Shown: in pieces, positions 12,001 through 23,595 of the stretch | How the letters are laid out: each line of letters opens with the position of its first letter | How positions within the stretch are numbered: position 1 is the stretch's first letter | NCBI RefSeq assembly: GCF_029962835.1 | Contig: NC_080588.1 | Span: 19,796,001-19,860,000, forward strand | DNA length: 64,000 nt | Reading direction: 5' to 3' | Origin: Magnolia sinica | Taxonomy: Eukaryota > Streptophyta > Magnoliopsida > Magnoliales > Magnoliaceae | Program-made: the position numbers and the translations under genes | Notes under the pieces: generated by a model | Databases searched by the model: none | The model's input: the letters and a program-made list of their open reading frames with translations, nothing else | Told to the model about the DNA's origin: nothing

Positions 12001-13031
12001 TACCTTAGTGACATCATGGTTATGACCTCCACAGACATATCGTGGATGATAGAATTAGATACTGGAAATACTTGGTTTTAAGCACAAGGGCGCAATGATG
12101 TCCTTGGGTGAAAGTCCCCAAACCCTTATGGTACTAGGAGAATACTGCAACGTCGAGACCGAGTGGATGCATGAGCACATGAGGGCCGTATACTAGTAGG
12201 TCATGTCTCCCACTGTATCATGGTTACTTGGAAGGGGGTGTGACCTTACCCGCCCAGTGAGGGGGTAATGTTGGTTGAGTTTGACCAGCTTGAGGAATGG
12301 GTCCGCTATCGTCGAGCCGGGCTCGATATTGGCAGGCGGATAGTGAGGTCTCTTCCACTTACCCAGTTACGCGCTTAGATAGGGTGGCAAGCTGGTGTAG
12401 AGTGTACTAGACCCAGGTGATTATCCAGAGAGAACTGTACTAATATTTGATGCTCCAGCGATGAGCTATATTGATATGTGGATTCAGATGAGATTGGTAT
12501 ACTTGAGTTGCATCTCACATATGACATTGGCCATGTAGGCCCTGCATCGCATAGCCTTGGTATGGCTGATAGCATTCATGGACTTACCAGCATATTTCTG
12601 CATTACTCTGATATTGAATACTTGATACTTACCTTGCGCACACACTTACACCACCCTCTAAACTTTTTATAAGCTTATGTACGATCGTTACATGCAGGTG
12701 ACGCTAGGACATAGCTGTGCAGGAGCAGGAGCATGCAGCCGAGCTTTGGAGTTCCAATATTATCTTGTATTTCCCTTTTATGCATCATACTTAAAAGATT
12801 TTGATTATAATGGATATGTGGTGATGATTTTGGTTGTTGTTTATGGGTTATGCTCATGGTTATGCCTATTATGAAACAAATTCATGCTAAAAATCCTCCT
12901 TCTAGGATCCCAGGATTGGAACCTGGTATATCGGTGCCAGGAGCTGAGAATGGGAAACTACGGAGGTTGTCGGTGTCGGATTCAGCGATCGAAAATTTCG
13001 TGAGCCCGGTTTCCGAGTTTGGGGCATGACA
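9090..13031 (+). mobile_element. Solo LTR A1 (3.94 kb) nested in element B 3' LTR
   Basis: Starts TGTCAGGCC and ends CATGACA. It is flanked by GTTAG (9085-9089) and GTCAG (13032-13036), a 5-bp target duplication with one C/T mismatch. The uninterrupted relative at 5549-5575 and the third copy near 28955 give the empty-site context. Inside are a GC-rich start block similar to 13952-14290, a CT-rich stretch (9505-9545), the GGGCCCAC/ATGATGTATG array (10260-11280), and a right third sharing many words with 21380-22691 of LTR A2 (for example GGTATGGCT and ATAAGCTTATG). No protein domains are seen, so I read it as a solo LTR rather than a full element. Confidence 0.8.
10260..11280 (+). repeat. Degenerate ~50-bp array of GGGCCCAC / ATGATGTATG units
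   Basis: About fifteen imperfect units, each combining a GTGGGGCCC- or AGGCCCAC-like word, a TGATGTATGTATT-like word and a CCACACNGTCCATC-like word. Clear examples start near 10279, 10444, 10530, 10582, 10679, 10746, 10940 and 11014. The same words form the termini of the hairpin elements elsewhere in the window. There is no coding function. Confidence 0.7.
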
Positions 13032-13036
13032 GTCAG

Positions 13037-13595
13037 AACCTTAAAACAAGCATATCTTGCAAATCAGAATGAGTTACTCGACGTACCATATATGATTTTG
13101 GCTAACCAACCTAGCATATCCGAGTTACCCATGCTGAACTTGCAAGATTCCATCATCTCAATCATCGAATTCCATGTCTATTTCCGTTTTTACTATTTTC
13201 AATAAGTTTTGGTTTGATTTTAACTCTTCATCTGTTGGGCTTTAAGAGTTATATCTAAAATGAAACGTTCTTAGAAAAATTAGGAAAATAATGTGGTTAA
13301 GCCACATAGGACCCTTACCATAAATTGTAGTAAGTTGCGAATACTAGGACTTTTAGTTGTAGTTTGATTTTGAAATTTCTCCCATTGCTTAGTATCCCTA
13401 TTTAAAGGGTTGTGAACTACTTATTTCATCTATCAATCAAATTACGAATTTTATAGAATTTATTTCTATTTTTCTTTTTTTTTTTTCCCTCTTGGATTCA
13501 AGAAGTCTCTATGAGGAGTCCAGAGAAGCTCTGTGGATTTGTAGTTATCCTTGAGGAAGACAGTGATTGACCTCATCACGTTCATCCCTGTGTCA
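13037..13595 (+). repeat. Element B 3' LTR, part 2
   Basis: Continues the LTR after the nested insertion and ends CCCTGTGTCA. It is directly followed by TAGCT at 13596-13600, identical to the left flank of element B at 5473-5477. Confidence 0.87.
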
Positions 13596-13600
13596 TAGCT

Positions 13601-13951
13601 GGTCTTAACAGCTTTTATGAGGGGGCTTTTGGTCTTTATTCCTTTCAAGTATGCATGTGTAAAGGAATTATTTTGACTTTTAAATATTTTTGAAATGTGA
13701 TACTTTCACAAAAAAGAGTGGGAAAAAATGCATAAATTTGAAACTCTCACAATATTCTAACAATAATATAGTTTGATTCATTTTTCATAAAAATATCATG
13801 ATATTTTGAAAATGTTGAGAGTTTCATTACAAACATCCCTTTTGGCACCTTGGATTTGGTAGTAAATGGGTATATTTCAAATCCAAATAGTTACTTTTTG
13901 TTGTTGGTAGCCGTGGACCTACGGATAAATGAAATCAAAGGTATTTCAAAT
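13601..13951. other. AT-rich intergenic stretch with MITE remnant
   Basis: No gene. From about 13845 the words TTTTGGCACC, GGATTTGG and GGTATTTCAAAT resemble one arm of the TTTGGCAC element at 4786-5409. LTR A2 is inserted at its right side, with CAAAT at 13947-13951 as the left target copy. Confidence 0.5.
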
Positions 13952-14418
13952 TGTAAGACCTGACTCGAGTTCATATGTGTGCATATGTGCTTGTGAGTAT
14001 GCATTTCGTTCATCTTGATCCCGCGGTCCAACCGATCGAATTCCGGCGACCCGCAAACTTCAGTTAGCATTTGCGGTCTTCCTTGATTTCGGTCACATTG
14101 ACCCGACTCGGATCGGCCCGAGACCCATGCCATCTTGTCCGTATCGGTGCCGCGGTTTCAACAGCATGTCCCGTGCGTTAATCCGATATGTACATCTCAA
14201 GTTATGAGCATCGATCGATATGGGCCATTAATTGTGTGATTGGTGGACCACACCACGACTTGCACATTTTCCCATGCACATGATGTCATGCCTAGGCTGA
14301 ATTTTTAAAAAGCCTACTAGGCTATGAGACTTGTTTGTAACTCCCTACCCTCATCATTTCATTTCTCTACCCTAGGTAAGAGAGGCAATCATTACTTGCC
14401 TTAAAACCCTCTCTCTCT

Positions 14419-14436
14419 CCCCCCCCCCCCCCCCCC
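14419..14436. repeat. Poly-C tract
   Basis: Eighteen consecutive C residues directly after a CT run, inside LTR A2. Confidence 0.95.
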
Positions 14437-14945
14437 TCTTCTCTTCTTTCCCTAGCAACTCCAAACCGTCCCACCTCCCTCCATTATTCTAGCCCCTTCT
14501 CCCTCTAATCCCACCATCATAAACCAATCTCCACCATTGATCCATGTTGCTTGAAGCCTCTAAATGATGGTGATGTAAGTTTCAAGGTTGATCTAGGTGG
14601 GTGCTTTCTTCATCAAGTAGATCATTCTTCTTCTTCATGTAACTTTTTCTTCCTCATGTAGTCTCTTTTATCTCTCTCATTTAGATGTGTAGGACCCACC
14701 AATTAATGTTGGAGATCCTACACAATCATCTAGATGTGGCCATGAGGCCCACTTTGTACATGCATATCCATGCATGAGACTCTTCCCTTGATGGACCCCT
14801 TACATGGGGATTTTTGTAACAACCCCAGTCCCTTAGTTAGACACATTTCATAGGGAAAGTAGTGAATGCTTAGAGACACAAAAAGCAGATTGTCTTCGTC
14901 CTATTTAAGGAAGAAGTATTGAATTTCGGGTACGAAATTCTCTTT

Positions 14946-14958
14946 AAGGGGGGTAGAT
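14946..14958 (+). other. Element C polypurine tract
   Basis: AAGGGGGGTAGAT ends 1 bp before the LTR start TGTAACACCCC. It closely resembles the tract of the chromovirus at 54211-54222 read on the minus strand. Confidence 0.75.
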
Positions 14959-17284
14959 TGTAACACCCCATACTTTTCAATACTCGAGTGTTACCATGAC
15001 TATCGAGTCTAATACAAACACAAATCGGATTCATCTAGATGTTCACTTTCAACCTAACCAAAATTTGACCATCAGAAGGATCCCCATCCTTAGATCGGGT
15101 CATCCATCCATTATCTTTAAAAGATGGACCATCACATCACAAGAAAGGTTTATTTTTAGGGTTTTAAATCTCCTTGATCGGCAAATCAAGTCATCCAACT
15201 ATCTATTTTCAAAATGGACCTTCACATCAACGAAGAAGCCTATCTTTAAGAATTCATTCTCTTTAAATAGATAGGATATAACCTTAAGCCATGAATATGA
15301 GGTCCACTATTTATCAGCTACATACTCGAATAGAGAATAAAACACTACTAGAATGTGAGGGGGCACCTATGTTAGGATTTCAACCACTTTAATATACAAA
15401 TCAAACTGTTCATTTTAATAATAGGACTTAGATCACCCGGTTCGACCATCAAATTAACATAAGCAGATGAAATAGCTCGAATTGGTGGAGTATGGCCCAC
15501 CTAAACTATGGATCTGCCTAATCTTTAGTCAGGTGTTGTACCTGGGCCTATGAAGTTGAATGATTAGGCTAGATTTTTAGTAGACATCTTGATGGACCAC
15601 TAACGATTGGTGTTGAAGCGATCCAGCCATTCAAGTTCATTATTGTGTGCCCAATTGGGATATAGGATTGACGAACCATAGATGTACTTGACAAATTCCC
15701 TCTAAATTGAACTATAAACCTTCGTAACTGTTGATGACCACATTTAGATATAATCTAACCATCGGATTAATAAAACCTATAACTAAGGACCCTGAATCAG
15801 AAGTATGGTCCACATGAGTTCAGATCTGCCCAAATTTTGGACTAATGGCCTATTAGGACCAATAGAGGCTAGTCAATGGAATGGATCCAGCAAAAGGATC
15901 ATAGTGGCCCCACGTTTGATTTGGGAGTACACGGGCGGTGTACTCCCGCGCCGCACTGAACTCTGCGCTCGGGCAGGGCGCGTCTGACCCGTGTAGCACC
16001 AAAAAAGGAGATTTCTCTCCTTGCTTCCCACCCATGATGTTTGAAACAGCTATTTTCGTGCGTGGATCGGTGACCCACCATCAGCGGACGCTTAGCTGAT
16101 CCAAACCGTTCATAAATTCTAGGACAATGGTCCTACCAACTCTCGGTAGTTTCAACCATTGGATCCCACCGACGCGACCACAAACGCCAGCAGAAGATGG
16201 CTATTTGTGCTTCTTCCCATTCCAAAAATAGAAACCCGGTTTTCTCTCCACGCTGGTGATCCACGTGAGGAGAAATCGTCGAATCATAGCCCTCCACATA
16301 GATTCATCTCAGCCACCCACTGCCATTCACGTAAATTAGGGCTGCCAGTGGAAACTGACGCACGGTTTTGTGATGTCAATGGTTTCTCTCTGCCACGAAT
16401 TCAATCCAGACCATTCGCCCCTCATCCGACGGTGCTGGGAGAGTTTAGAGCAACTAAAAATGAGAGAGGATTAAGAGCATTTGGTTTTTATTTGTTGCTC
16501 ACCACCCTTCAACAAAAACTCGGCCGCTCCTTCAAAGCTCAAACCCACCAGCCACACAGGTTTGAAGCTTCGAAACCAGTGGTTGGGAAGCATGTTGGGA
16601 TCAAGATAAGTCGATCCTATGACGCTGATCGGAGGAAGGATCATCGAATTTGAATCTGCCATTAACGGCTGACCCATCTTCTCCACCAAGGTGCGCTGAC
16701 TCAGTCTGAGTCTAAGCCGAGTCCAGGTTCGGTCAGGCCCTCTCGAACGTTGAAACAAGAAGGAAAGAAGAAAAACAGAAAGAAAAGGAAGAAAGAAAGC
16801 ATGAGAGAGAAGGAGAACGAAGAAGAGGAAGTGTTGATGTTGCTGCCGCCGTTGCCGCACCAGCGTTACTCGGACCGAGTTCGGTCTAAACGTGCAGCCC
16901 ATCTGATCGTCAGGGAAGCAGCAAGAAGGGTGGAAGAAAAATAGAAAGAAAAGAAGAAAGAAGAAGGGAGAAAAGTGTGAGAGATGAGTGCTGCTGCACT
17001 CCTGTTTGGACGCGGGTTGAGGGGCGCTTCATCCAGCTGCTCGAATAGGTCCATCTCGCCGCTGATTCCTATGCGACCCAGGCACTGGTCCACTCTAGCT
17101 TTGGCTGGAGGTTTCAGCAAGGAAAAGAAAAAAAAAAGGAAGGAGAGGAAGAGAAAACGTGAGGGAGGAAGAAACCGAGTTGGCTCGGTTGAACTTCATC
17201 AAGTCGGGCTGTGTTGCTGCCCATCAGCATCCAAATGAGCTCCATCTGAGTTTAGGCATTGCTAGGCATTTTCAGCAATTAAGG

Positions 17285-17286
<2 letters not shown>

Positions 17287-17366
<80 letters not shown>
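17287..17366. repeat. (GA)n microsatellite
   Basis: About 80 bp of GA dinucleotide in LTR C. It produces spurious Arg-Glu and Ser-Leu repeat ORFs. Confidence 0.95.
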
Positions 17367-17368
<2 letters not shown>

Positions 17369-17447
17369 GCGAGTCGAGTCAACTCGCTGACGAGTTGCGT
17401 CCGAGTTGACTCGGTCCATATTCTGGCTGGACATTCTGCAACAATAT

Positions 17448-17451
<4 letters not shown>

Positions 17452-17522
<71 letters not shown>
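17452..17522. repeat. (GA)n microsatellite
   Basis: About 70 bp of GA dinucleotide in LTR C, 85 bp after the previous tract. The spacer contains repeated GAGTTGACTCG-like words. Confidence 0.95.
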
Positions 17523-17526
<4 letters not shown>

Positions 17527-18173
17527 GAGAAGAGAGTGAGAGGGAGTGAGTCAACTCGGCGGGTCGTAGTTGAATCCACGACTTGTCATTTTGCCCAGAT
17601 CCGAGTTGCCAAGTTAAGCTATCAAGTCAAGGTAAATCACAACTCACTTCATTTGTTTCTTTAAGTACACTGACCGTAGAAGCTAAGTATTTACTATCTT
17701 CCTTGATGTTTTGATTGAGTCACGGTCACATGTTTATCGATTAGGTTTAACTCGATCGGGCTACATCCGGGCTACCCAGTGGGCCATACATAACTAGGTT
17801 GTTTGACCAAGGTGAGGACTCACCCTTTGAGCTTCCCACTTGATTTCATCAATCTAGATATAGATGATGGCATGATTCCCTTAATTGAGTTTCTTACTTT
17901 ACTATAGAATATGCTAACTTGTGGTATAGTTAGTTCATGTATTGGATGATAAACGTTTCTTTTAAATTGCAATATGCATGATTGGTTCGATGATAATATG
18001 TATCCTTTATTGTATATGTATTAATTCATTAATATGCTACCACTTGTGCTTGAATGATGAACTGAATGGAGCTTACCTTGGACTTATGATCTTGCGGTCC
18101 ACATTTGCCCTTTGTGGTTGGATGTGTCATTGGTGCCCTTTGTGGCTTATTGGTTACATTTACACATCCGTTG

Positions 18174-18560
18174 TTTCCTAGCCATCTTGCGGAGTTCAGT
18201 CGTACCATGATTTTCGGGTGGAGCTGAAGTTCGCTTATCGATTTTCTAGCCATCTTGCGGTGTTCACATACGACATGATTTCCGGGTGGTCTAGGGTTTA
18301 TATGTTGTTTGTCTCTTTATTTGTGGTGTCAGTCGTACCATGATTTTCGGGTGGAGTTAAAGTTCGCTTATCGATTTTCTAGCCATCTTGCGGAGTTCAT
18401 GTACGACCTGATTCCCGGATGAAGTGGGGATTAAAGGGTAATTTTCTATTCACCTTGCAAATTCCATTTGTACCATGATTTCCAGGTGGAGCTGAAGTTC
18501 GCTTCTCGATTTTCTAGCCATCTGCGGAGTTCACGTACAATGTGATTTCGGGTGTAATAA
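18174..18560 (+). repeat. ~67-bp degenerate tandem repeat in LTR C
   Basis: Five to six units beginning CTAGCCATCTTGCGGAGTTC, each followed by a CGTACCATGATTTTCGGGTGG-like word and an AAGTTCGCTTATCGATTTT-like word. Unit starts are seen near 18178, 18247, 18380, 18449 and 18514. Spacing is irregular because parts of some units are missing. Confidence 0.75.
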
Positions 18561-21500
18561 AAAAATTGTATGTTTGATTTATTTCGTTATCTGGACATAT
18601 TTCCTCATATTACGATTGCCATTATATTTTGTTTGTGACGAAATTCTATTGATTGGTGCGATTTTCTTAATATGAGTATGATTATGAAATGCCCTGTTTA
18701 GTGTATCCAATTCCATGACTTGCAATCTATATTGGATTATGAATAATTAGTGCGTAATCTTAGAGGGTGCTCCTCACTGCGATAGCCATTGACGCTATCA
18801 AACCGTAATAGTTGATGCAGGTATAGGGTGAACCGATGCTATTCACTAAGTTGATAGAGCAGATCGAGTAGCTAGGGAGCTAGGCGGGGTCCTTATGGCG
18901 GCGCATTGATCTCCACTACTAGTTGATAGACTTATACTTTCACTTATTTGAACTTTGTTATTTGATATTGTATAAGTCCTGTATGGGCCCTAAAATTGGA
19001 ATTTTGTAATGATCAGAATGTTTTTATATAATGCATGGTTTAATCTAGCTTCGTTGCTGTTAACTCTGATTAATGATAAATGGTTCAAATTTACAGTGGA
19101 TTTTATAAACTAACACTCGAGTTTTTGGAAAATGGGTTATATACTCGGGTCCTGAAAACACGGGGTGTTACAATTTCCCCTATTTCTCTATGTATGATGG
19201 GTTATCTAGACCCTTGCATGTGGCTGGGATGGCATCTCAACCATTCATCTCAAAGATCTAGGCCATGCATTACAAGATCTATGTTGTACAATGTACTTAT
19301 ATTGTTATTTGTGGTTGTGATTGTGTGGGGACGGCTCAATAGTGGCAAAGCCCTCCCCTGATGGCCGGGTGCTCTTCCTTCTCTTTCCTTCTCTTGCAAT
19401 CTGATGACATTATGTGTGGTGGACCTGGATTGCCCAGGAAAGCCGATTAAGGAAGGGACATCTATACTCAATCTACACCGTGGTTTGGATGCACCTTTTT
19501 GCTACTTTAAATGTTCATACAAGGGTGGAAATTTGGGGGTTTGTTCTGACAATTGTAGGGTCCACTAGGGTGGACCATGACACCCAATTTATGGGCCAAT
19601 CCCTTCCTTAATAGGCTAATACATTTATTTTATTTCATGCATTTATTGCTGTCTAGAAATTTCTGGGCAGATTTTTGTTGAACTTTGGGCTTGAATTTGG
19701 GATGGATCGGGGGACCTTTTGTACCCATCAAATATGTTTTTCTGAAATGTGGGGATCTCATCTTAATGTCCCCTAAATTTCAGCCCCATCCGACCCTGAT
19801 TGAGGCCCTAAAGGTGTGGCCCAAGTGAGGTGGTTAGCCTGAAATTTCTGGATTGTTTCCAGCAACTTATCAGAGTGGAAATCCTTAATTATAAAATAAT
19901 TTTTCCACTGGTAGGCCACATATGTGGACCCCACCTTGTAGTACATATATAAGGAGACCTAAAACCTATTTTTTCCAAATTTTTTAAGGCCATTGATCCA
20001 CCCCATTGGAGGCTCAGATTAAGGTCTATCAAAATTCTGCACTTAGCAGATTTTCTAGACAATTTGAATTCCTTAAATTAATTAAAATATTTTTGTAAAT
20101 CCTAAAATTGTGAAATTTTACAGAGGTGTGGCCCACCCATGGTATGACCTACCTGCAAATTTTCAGGGCCAACGGACCCCTGTGTCAATCGTGGTGTGGG
20201 TTGGACCGGCCCATTAGGCTCGGACGCCCAGGCTGGGGCATCCATCCATGGTTGGTCGTCTACCCCTCCTTTTGGGCCCACCATTGATGTATTTGTTATC
20301 CCCACCATCCATCCATGGGACCCAATTGGATGAGTTTTGGGCCAATTACCTAGGCCCATAGGTCCGTCTACCCTTGGGATGCCTAGGCCCATTGGACCAC
20401 TGCTGGATTTTCGTTCTAGCAGAATGGTCCACCTGTTTTATGTGTGTAATCCAGTCCTCCCATTTGGTGGGACCCATAGAGATATATGTGGGCCACTAGG
20501 AACATATACCTAATTTATATTATTTATTGTTGGGCTCCAGCAGGCCAAGAAATAGGTGGGCTGGAAATTTAGTAATGGGCCCAAACTGGCTGCCCTTAAT
20601 AGCCTGTTTTGGGGCAGCATGGCCCACCAGACTAAGAATGGATTATGCACATAAGATTGTCATTCTTTGAGAAGTCTTTGGGCTTCATTTATGTTTACTT
20701 GGAGGCCCACCTCCATTGGATTTTATTTTGGATCTATGCTCATAGTTTTGGTTGGCCTTGGTAGCTAGGCCCATTCATCTTGGATCTTCTAGTTAGGTCC
20801 TTTGACCTTTGGGCCCGTATCTTACTACTTATTGTGATGGTTTTGTAGGCCATAATGTGTAAGTAGTTGGGCCCTTGGTTGCCCACCAAAATAATCTTGT
20901 ACTTGGGCCAAGTTGTGAGGCCCAACTCACTTGGATAAAGCATAGAAATTGCCTACATGATTGGATTACCGGGCTGCCCACTAGGCCCACCACAATATGT
21001 GGATTTGTAACCTTTATGGCTGGGCCCAAACCTTTCTTGAGGGCCTACCATATTGTTATGAGTTGGGGTTTGAGTATAGCCCACTAGGCCATGGATTGCC
21101 TTAGGCCCTAGGCCTTGCTTCATATTCGAGCAGTAGCGGGCTGCCTTTTGGGACCCAGTTGAGGTTGGATGTCCTCCTTGGTGGCCCTAAGGTAGGCCCA
21201 TGGGTTGCTATGGGTGGTTTAAGGCCCACCATAGGCTATTGTTAGGACCGCTTATTCCTTTAGGCTTGTATATTGCCCTCTTTAGCTTTGTGGGCTACCC
21301 CAAAGCATTGGGCCCCCATTAGAGGATTGTTCCTTAGATTAATTATCTAAGTGTCTAGACTTGATTCCCTCCTTGGAAAGGAAGAGTATGTTCTAAGTCA
21401 TCATTGTCATATGGCGCACCCTCATGACCCATATATATCAGGGAGTGTTTGGATTGCATTTGTGTGTGGTCATTGGGTTGGTATGATAGAGGGATGGAGT

Positions 21501-23067
21501 TCTCCTCTTGTGTACATCGAGTGCTTGGAGTTAGTGCATGATTTTTATGTGTGACTCATGCATCTGATATTGCATCTCATGGATATGATCGCCTTTGCTT
21601 CATCAGAGCCTTGCCTCCACAGGTATATTCGTGGATGGTTGTATGTGGTTACTGAAAATGTTACCTGAGCATATGGGGTGCATAGGATGCCCTTGGGTGA
21701 AAACCCCAAAACTTCCATGGTACCAAGAATCTGCCCTAGTGTCGTGACTGAGTGGAAACCATGAGCGCACAAGGGCCTTACACCGTTAGGCCGTGACTCC
21801 CACTGTCGTGTAGTCGGTTGGGTTGGGGGTGTGGCCTTACCCGCCTAAGAGAAAGAGGGCATAGTTAGGCTGAGTTTGACCAGCTCGTGAATGAGTCCGC
21901 TACCATCGAGCCTTGTTGGTGATTGGCTGTCCACAGGCGGGTAGTGAGATCTCTTATGCTCGTTTGACTGTGTGGATCTGGAGAGCGGCAGTCATCTAGC
22001 AGTGTACTTGACCCCGGTGATTTCCTAATGATGGAAATGTACTTGATATGTGGATTGGATATGAGCACTGGCATTACTTCGCATTGCATTTGCATCGGCT
22101 GTATAAGCCTTATATTGCATCACCTTAGTATGGCGCCCAGTACTCATTACATTGTATAGCCTTGGTATGGCTTCCTGCATTCATGGCTTAGTTTTGGTAA
22201 GGCTAGTGGTATTGACATTGATCATGTTTCCTTTCTGTATCTCCTATTATTCTTCTACGCACCATTGTCACACATTTTTACCACCCTCTAAGCTTTCTAT
22301 AAGCTTATGCACGATTGATGCGTGTAGGAGATCCTAAGTCGACGTCGTAGCGGCAGAGTTCGGATAAGAGTTGAATCGAGGACCCAGTGTTGCTGATCTT
22401 CCTTCCTTCTTCTCTTGTCATCATATGTATTTCCTTTCAGCTATGTACTTGAAAAGCTTAAATTTATATTGGATTTTGTTATGTGTGCCTTTGTTATTTT
22501 TCAGATATACTTGCTGTGATTTTGGTTATGCTCGTATTGGAATGAATATGTAATTATGAAAATCCTCCTTGTAGGATCTCAAAATTGGAACCTGCTTCAG
22601 GAGCTAAGAATGGAATACTATGGAGGCTGTTGCGGCCAGAACCGACTATCGGGTTCCTTATGAGTCCGGTTACCGAGTCTGGGGCGTGACATAAATATAC
22701 TTTTGTGATGTATTTTGAAACTCAACAAAATGATCAGATTCCAGTGTAATTTAAAAGAAATGCATTTTTTTGCGTCCTTTTTAAAGGCAAAAGGGTACCA
22801 CCTATAACAAAGGTGTCTCTAGGCTACTAATCCACTAGACACATGGCATGCCAATTATACTAAAAAACAATCCAATTATTGGCCCCAATACTAAAATCTT
22901 ATCGATACAATGATGTAAACCATCCAAACGTTGGACATCTAAATGGATGGTTAGAAAGTTGCTTGTTTGTGATCCTTGCATTTGTGGTCCACCCAAGGTT
23001 CAGAATTTATTTATTTTTGGCTAAAGTATATATTTTAATGGAATTATTATAATCATTCTATCAAATA

Positions 23068-23068
<1 letters not shown>

Positions 23069-23107
<39 letters not shown>

Positions 23108-23118
23108 ACACACACACA
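23069..23118. repeat. (CA)n microsatellite
   Basis: About 50 bp of CA dinucleotide with one interruption (CTCA at 23101). Confidence 0.95.
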
Positions 23119-23453
23119 TACAAATTTTGGATATGAAAGCTGATTTAGTTAGTGAAATCTAAGTCCCGTAAATATACTTATTTACGGAAGAAGTCCAATG
23201 CCCTCCAAATATAAGCTTCCAAATGGAAATTTTGGATTCCAATGAATTTCAACAAAACACAAATGAGGATTCAGAATCACCTTGATTCCAACATAATTAT
23301 GATTTAGATTCCAATGCATTCCAAATTCAAGCTCCCAAACGGTATACAAGGGGTGATATTTTAAGTCCAAGTAGATGGCATTGAATGATTATTTAATGCA
23401 AAACACAGCAATGAAGAAATATCACCTATATGTTCACTATATATAAAAGTTAC

Positions 23454-23456
<3 letters not shown>

Positions 23457-23497
<41 letters not shown>
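23457..23497. repeat. (CT)n microsatellite
   Basis: About 41 bp of CT dinucleotide roughly 100 bp past the FMO stop codon; on the gene's strand it is a GA tract and may fall in the 3' UTR. Confidence 0.95.
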
Positions 23498-23499
<2 letters not shown>

Positions 23500-23595
23500 A
23501 TTTTTCAGAGTCAATGAATTTGCATCCATCGAAGATGTATAAATAATGGTAATATTATAATTTAATGAAAGCAATACGTAGAAAAGGTACGAATC

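Larger units (their letters stand above)
5478..13595 (+). mobile_element. Element B: Ty3-type LTR retrotransposon, internally deleted, with nested LTR
   Basis: Two LTR copies in the same orientation (5478-6156, and 9004-9089 joined to 13037-13595) bound an internal region with a primer site, a gag start, a protease relic and the beginning of RT. The outer flanks carry a perfect 5-bp duplication, TAGCT. After subtracting the nested solo LTR A1 and its extra target copy, the element is about 4.17 kb with only about 2.85 kb of internal sequence. Most of gag, RT, RNase H and integrase are absent, so this is a non-autonomous deletion derivative. The protease wording places it in Ty3/gypsy; I cannot assign the lineage more finely. 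A third LTR of the family sits in FMO intron 2 (28883-29527). Confidence 0.85.
14815..19172 (+). mobile_element. Element C: deleted Ty3-type remnant with a 4.2-kb LTR, nested in LTR A2
   Basis: TGTAACA at 14815 and GTGTTACA at 19172 bound a segment flanked by ATTTT (14810-14814) and ATTTC (19173-19177), a 5-bp duplication with one T/C mismatch. The first 144 bp are not LTR. They end with a pol-terminus-like AATTTCGGGTACGAAATTC stretch and the purine tract AAGGGGGGTAGAT, the same layout as the chromovirus 3' end at 54211-54240. The rest is one LTR (14959-19172). Presumably recombination removed the 5' LTR body and nearly all internal sequence. The 5' boundary is less certain than the 3' boundary. 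Confidence 0.65.
14959..19172 (+). repeat. LTR of element C (4.2 kb)
   Basis: Starts TGTAACACCCC and ends GGGGTGTTACA, so its tips also form a short inverted repeat. It contains a purine-rich block (16740-17160), two long GA microsatellites, and a roughly 67-bp tandem repeat (18174-18560). Frames at 16159-16653 and neighbouring ones are open but have no recognisable domain and are interrupted by low-complexity sequence, so I do not call them genes. Confidence 0.65.
13952..22691 (+). mobile_element. Solo LTR A2, interrupted by element C
   Basis: Starts TGTAAGACCTG at 13952 and ends GGGGCGTGACA at 22691. Flanks are CAAAT (13947-13951) and TAAAT (22692-22696), a 5-bp duplication with one C/T mismatch. 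The left part (13952-14814) and right part (19178-22691) together are about 4.38 kb of LTR, close to the 3.94 kb of A1, with shared start, shared end (CCGAGT-T/C-TGGGG) and shared internal words. No coding domains are visible. The 4.36-kb insertion of element C explains the excess length. Confidence 0.78.
22692..23500. other. Gene-poor stretch downstream of the FMO gene
   Basis: Contains a CA tract (23069-23118), a CT tract (23457-23497) and, at about 23195-23345, paired words CCAATGC, TTCCAAAT and GATTCCAATG in both orientations that look like one end of a foldback repeat. The 3' UTR of the minus-strand FMO gene should lie just below 23596. I see no perfect AATAAA on the minus strand in the first 100 nt after the stop. 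Confidence 0.5.

Noticed and set aside
16159..16653. 164-codon plus-strand ORF and the opposite 143-codon ORF
   Set aside because: They lie in the LTR of element C and show no domain or splice context. The overlap of open frames on both strands reflects GC-rich composition.
17159..17554. Long ORFs of Arg-Glu or Ser-Leu repeats
   Set aside because: They are translations of GA/CT microsatellites; the same holds at 2-193, 25256-25489 and 29426-29620.
20102..20392. 96-codon minus-strand ORF rich in Gly, Pro and Trp
   Set aside because: It is a translation of the GGGCCCA-type repeats in LTR A2.
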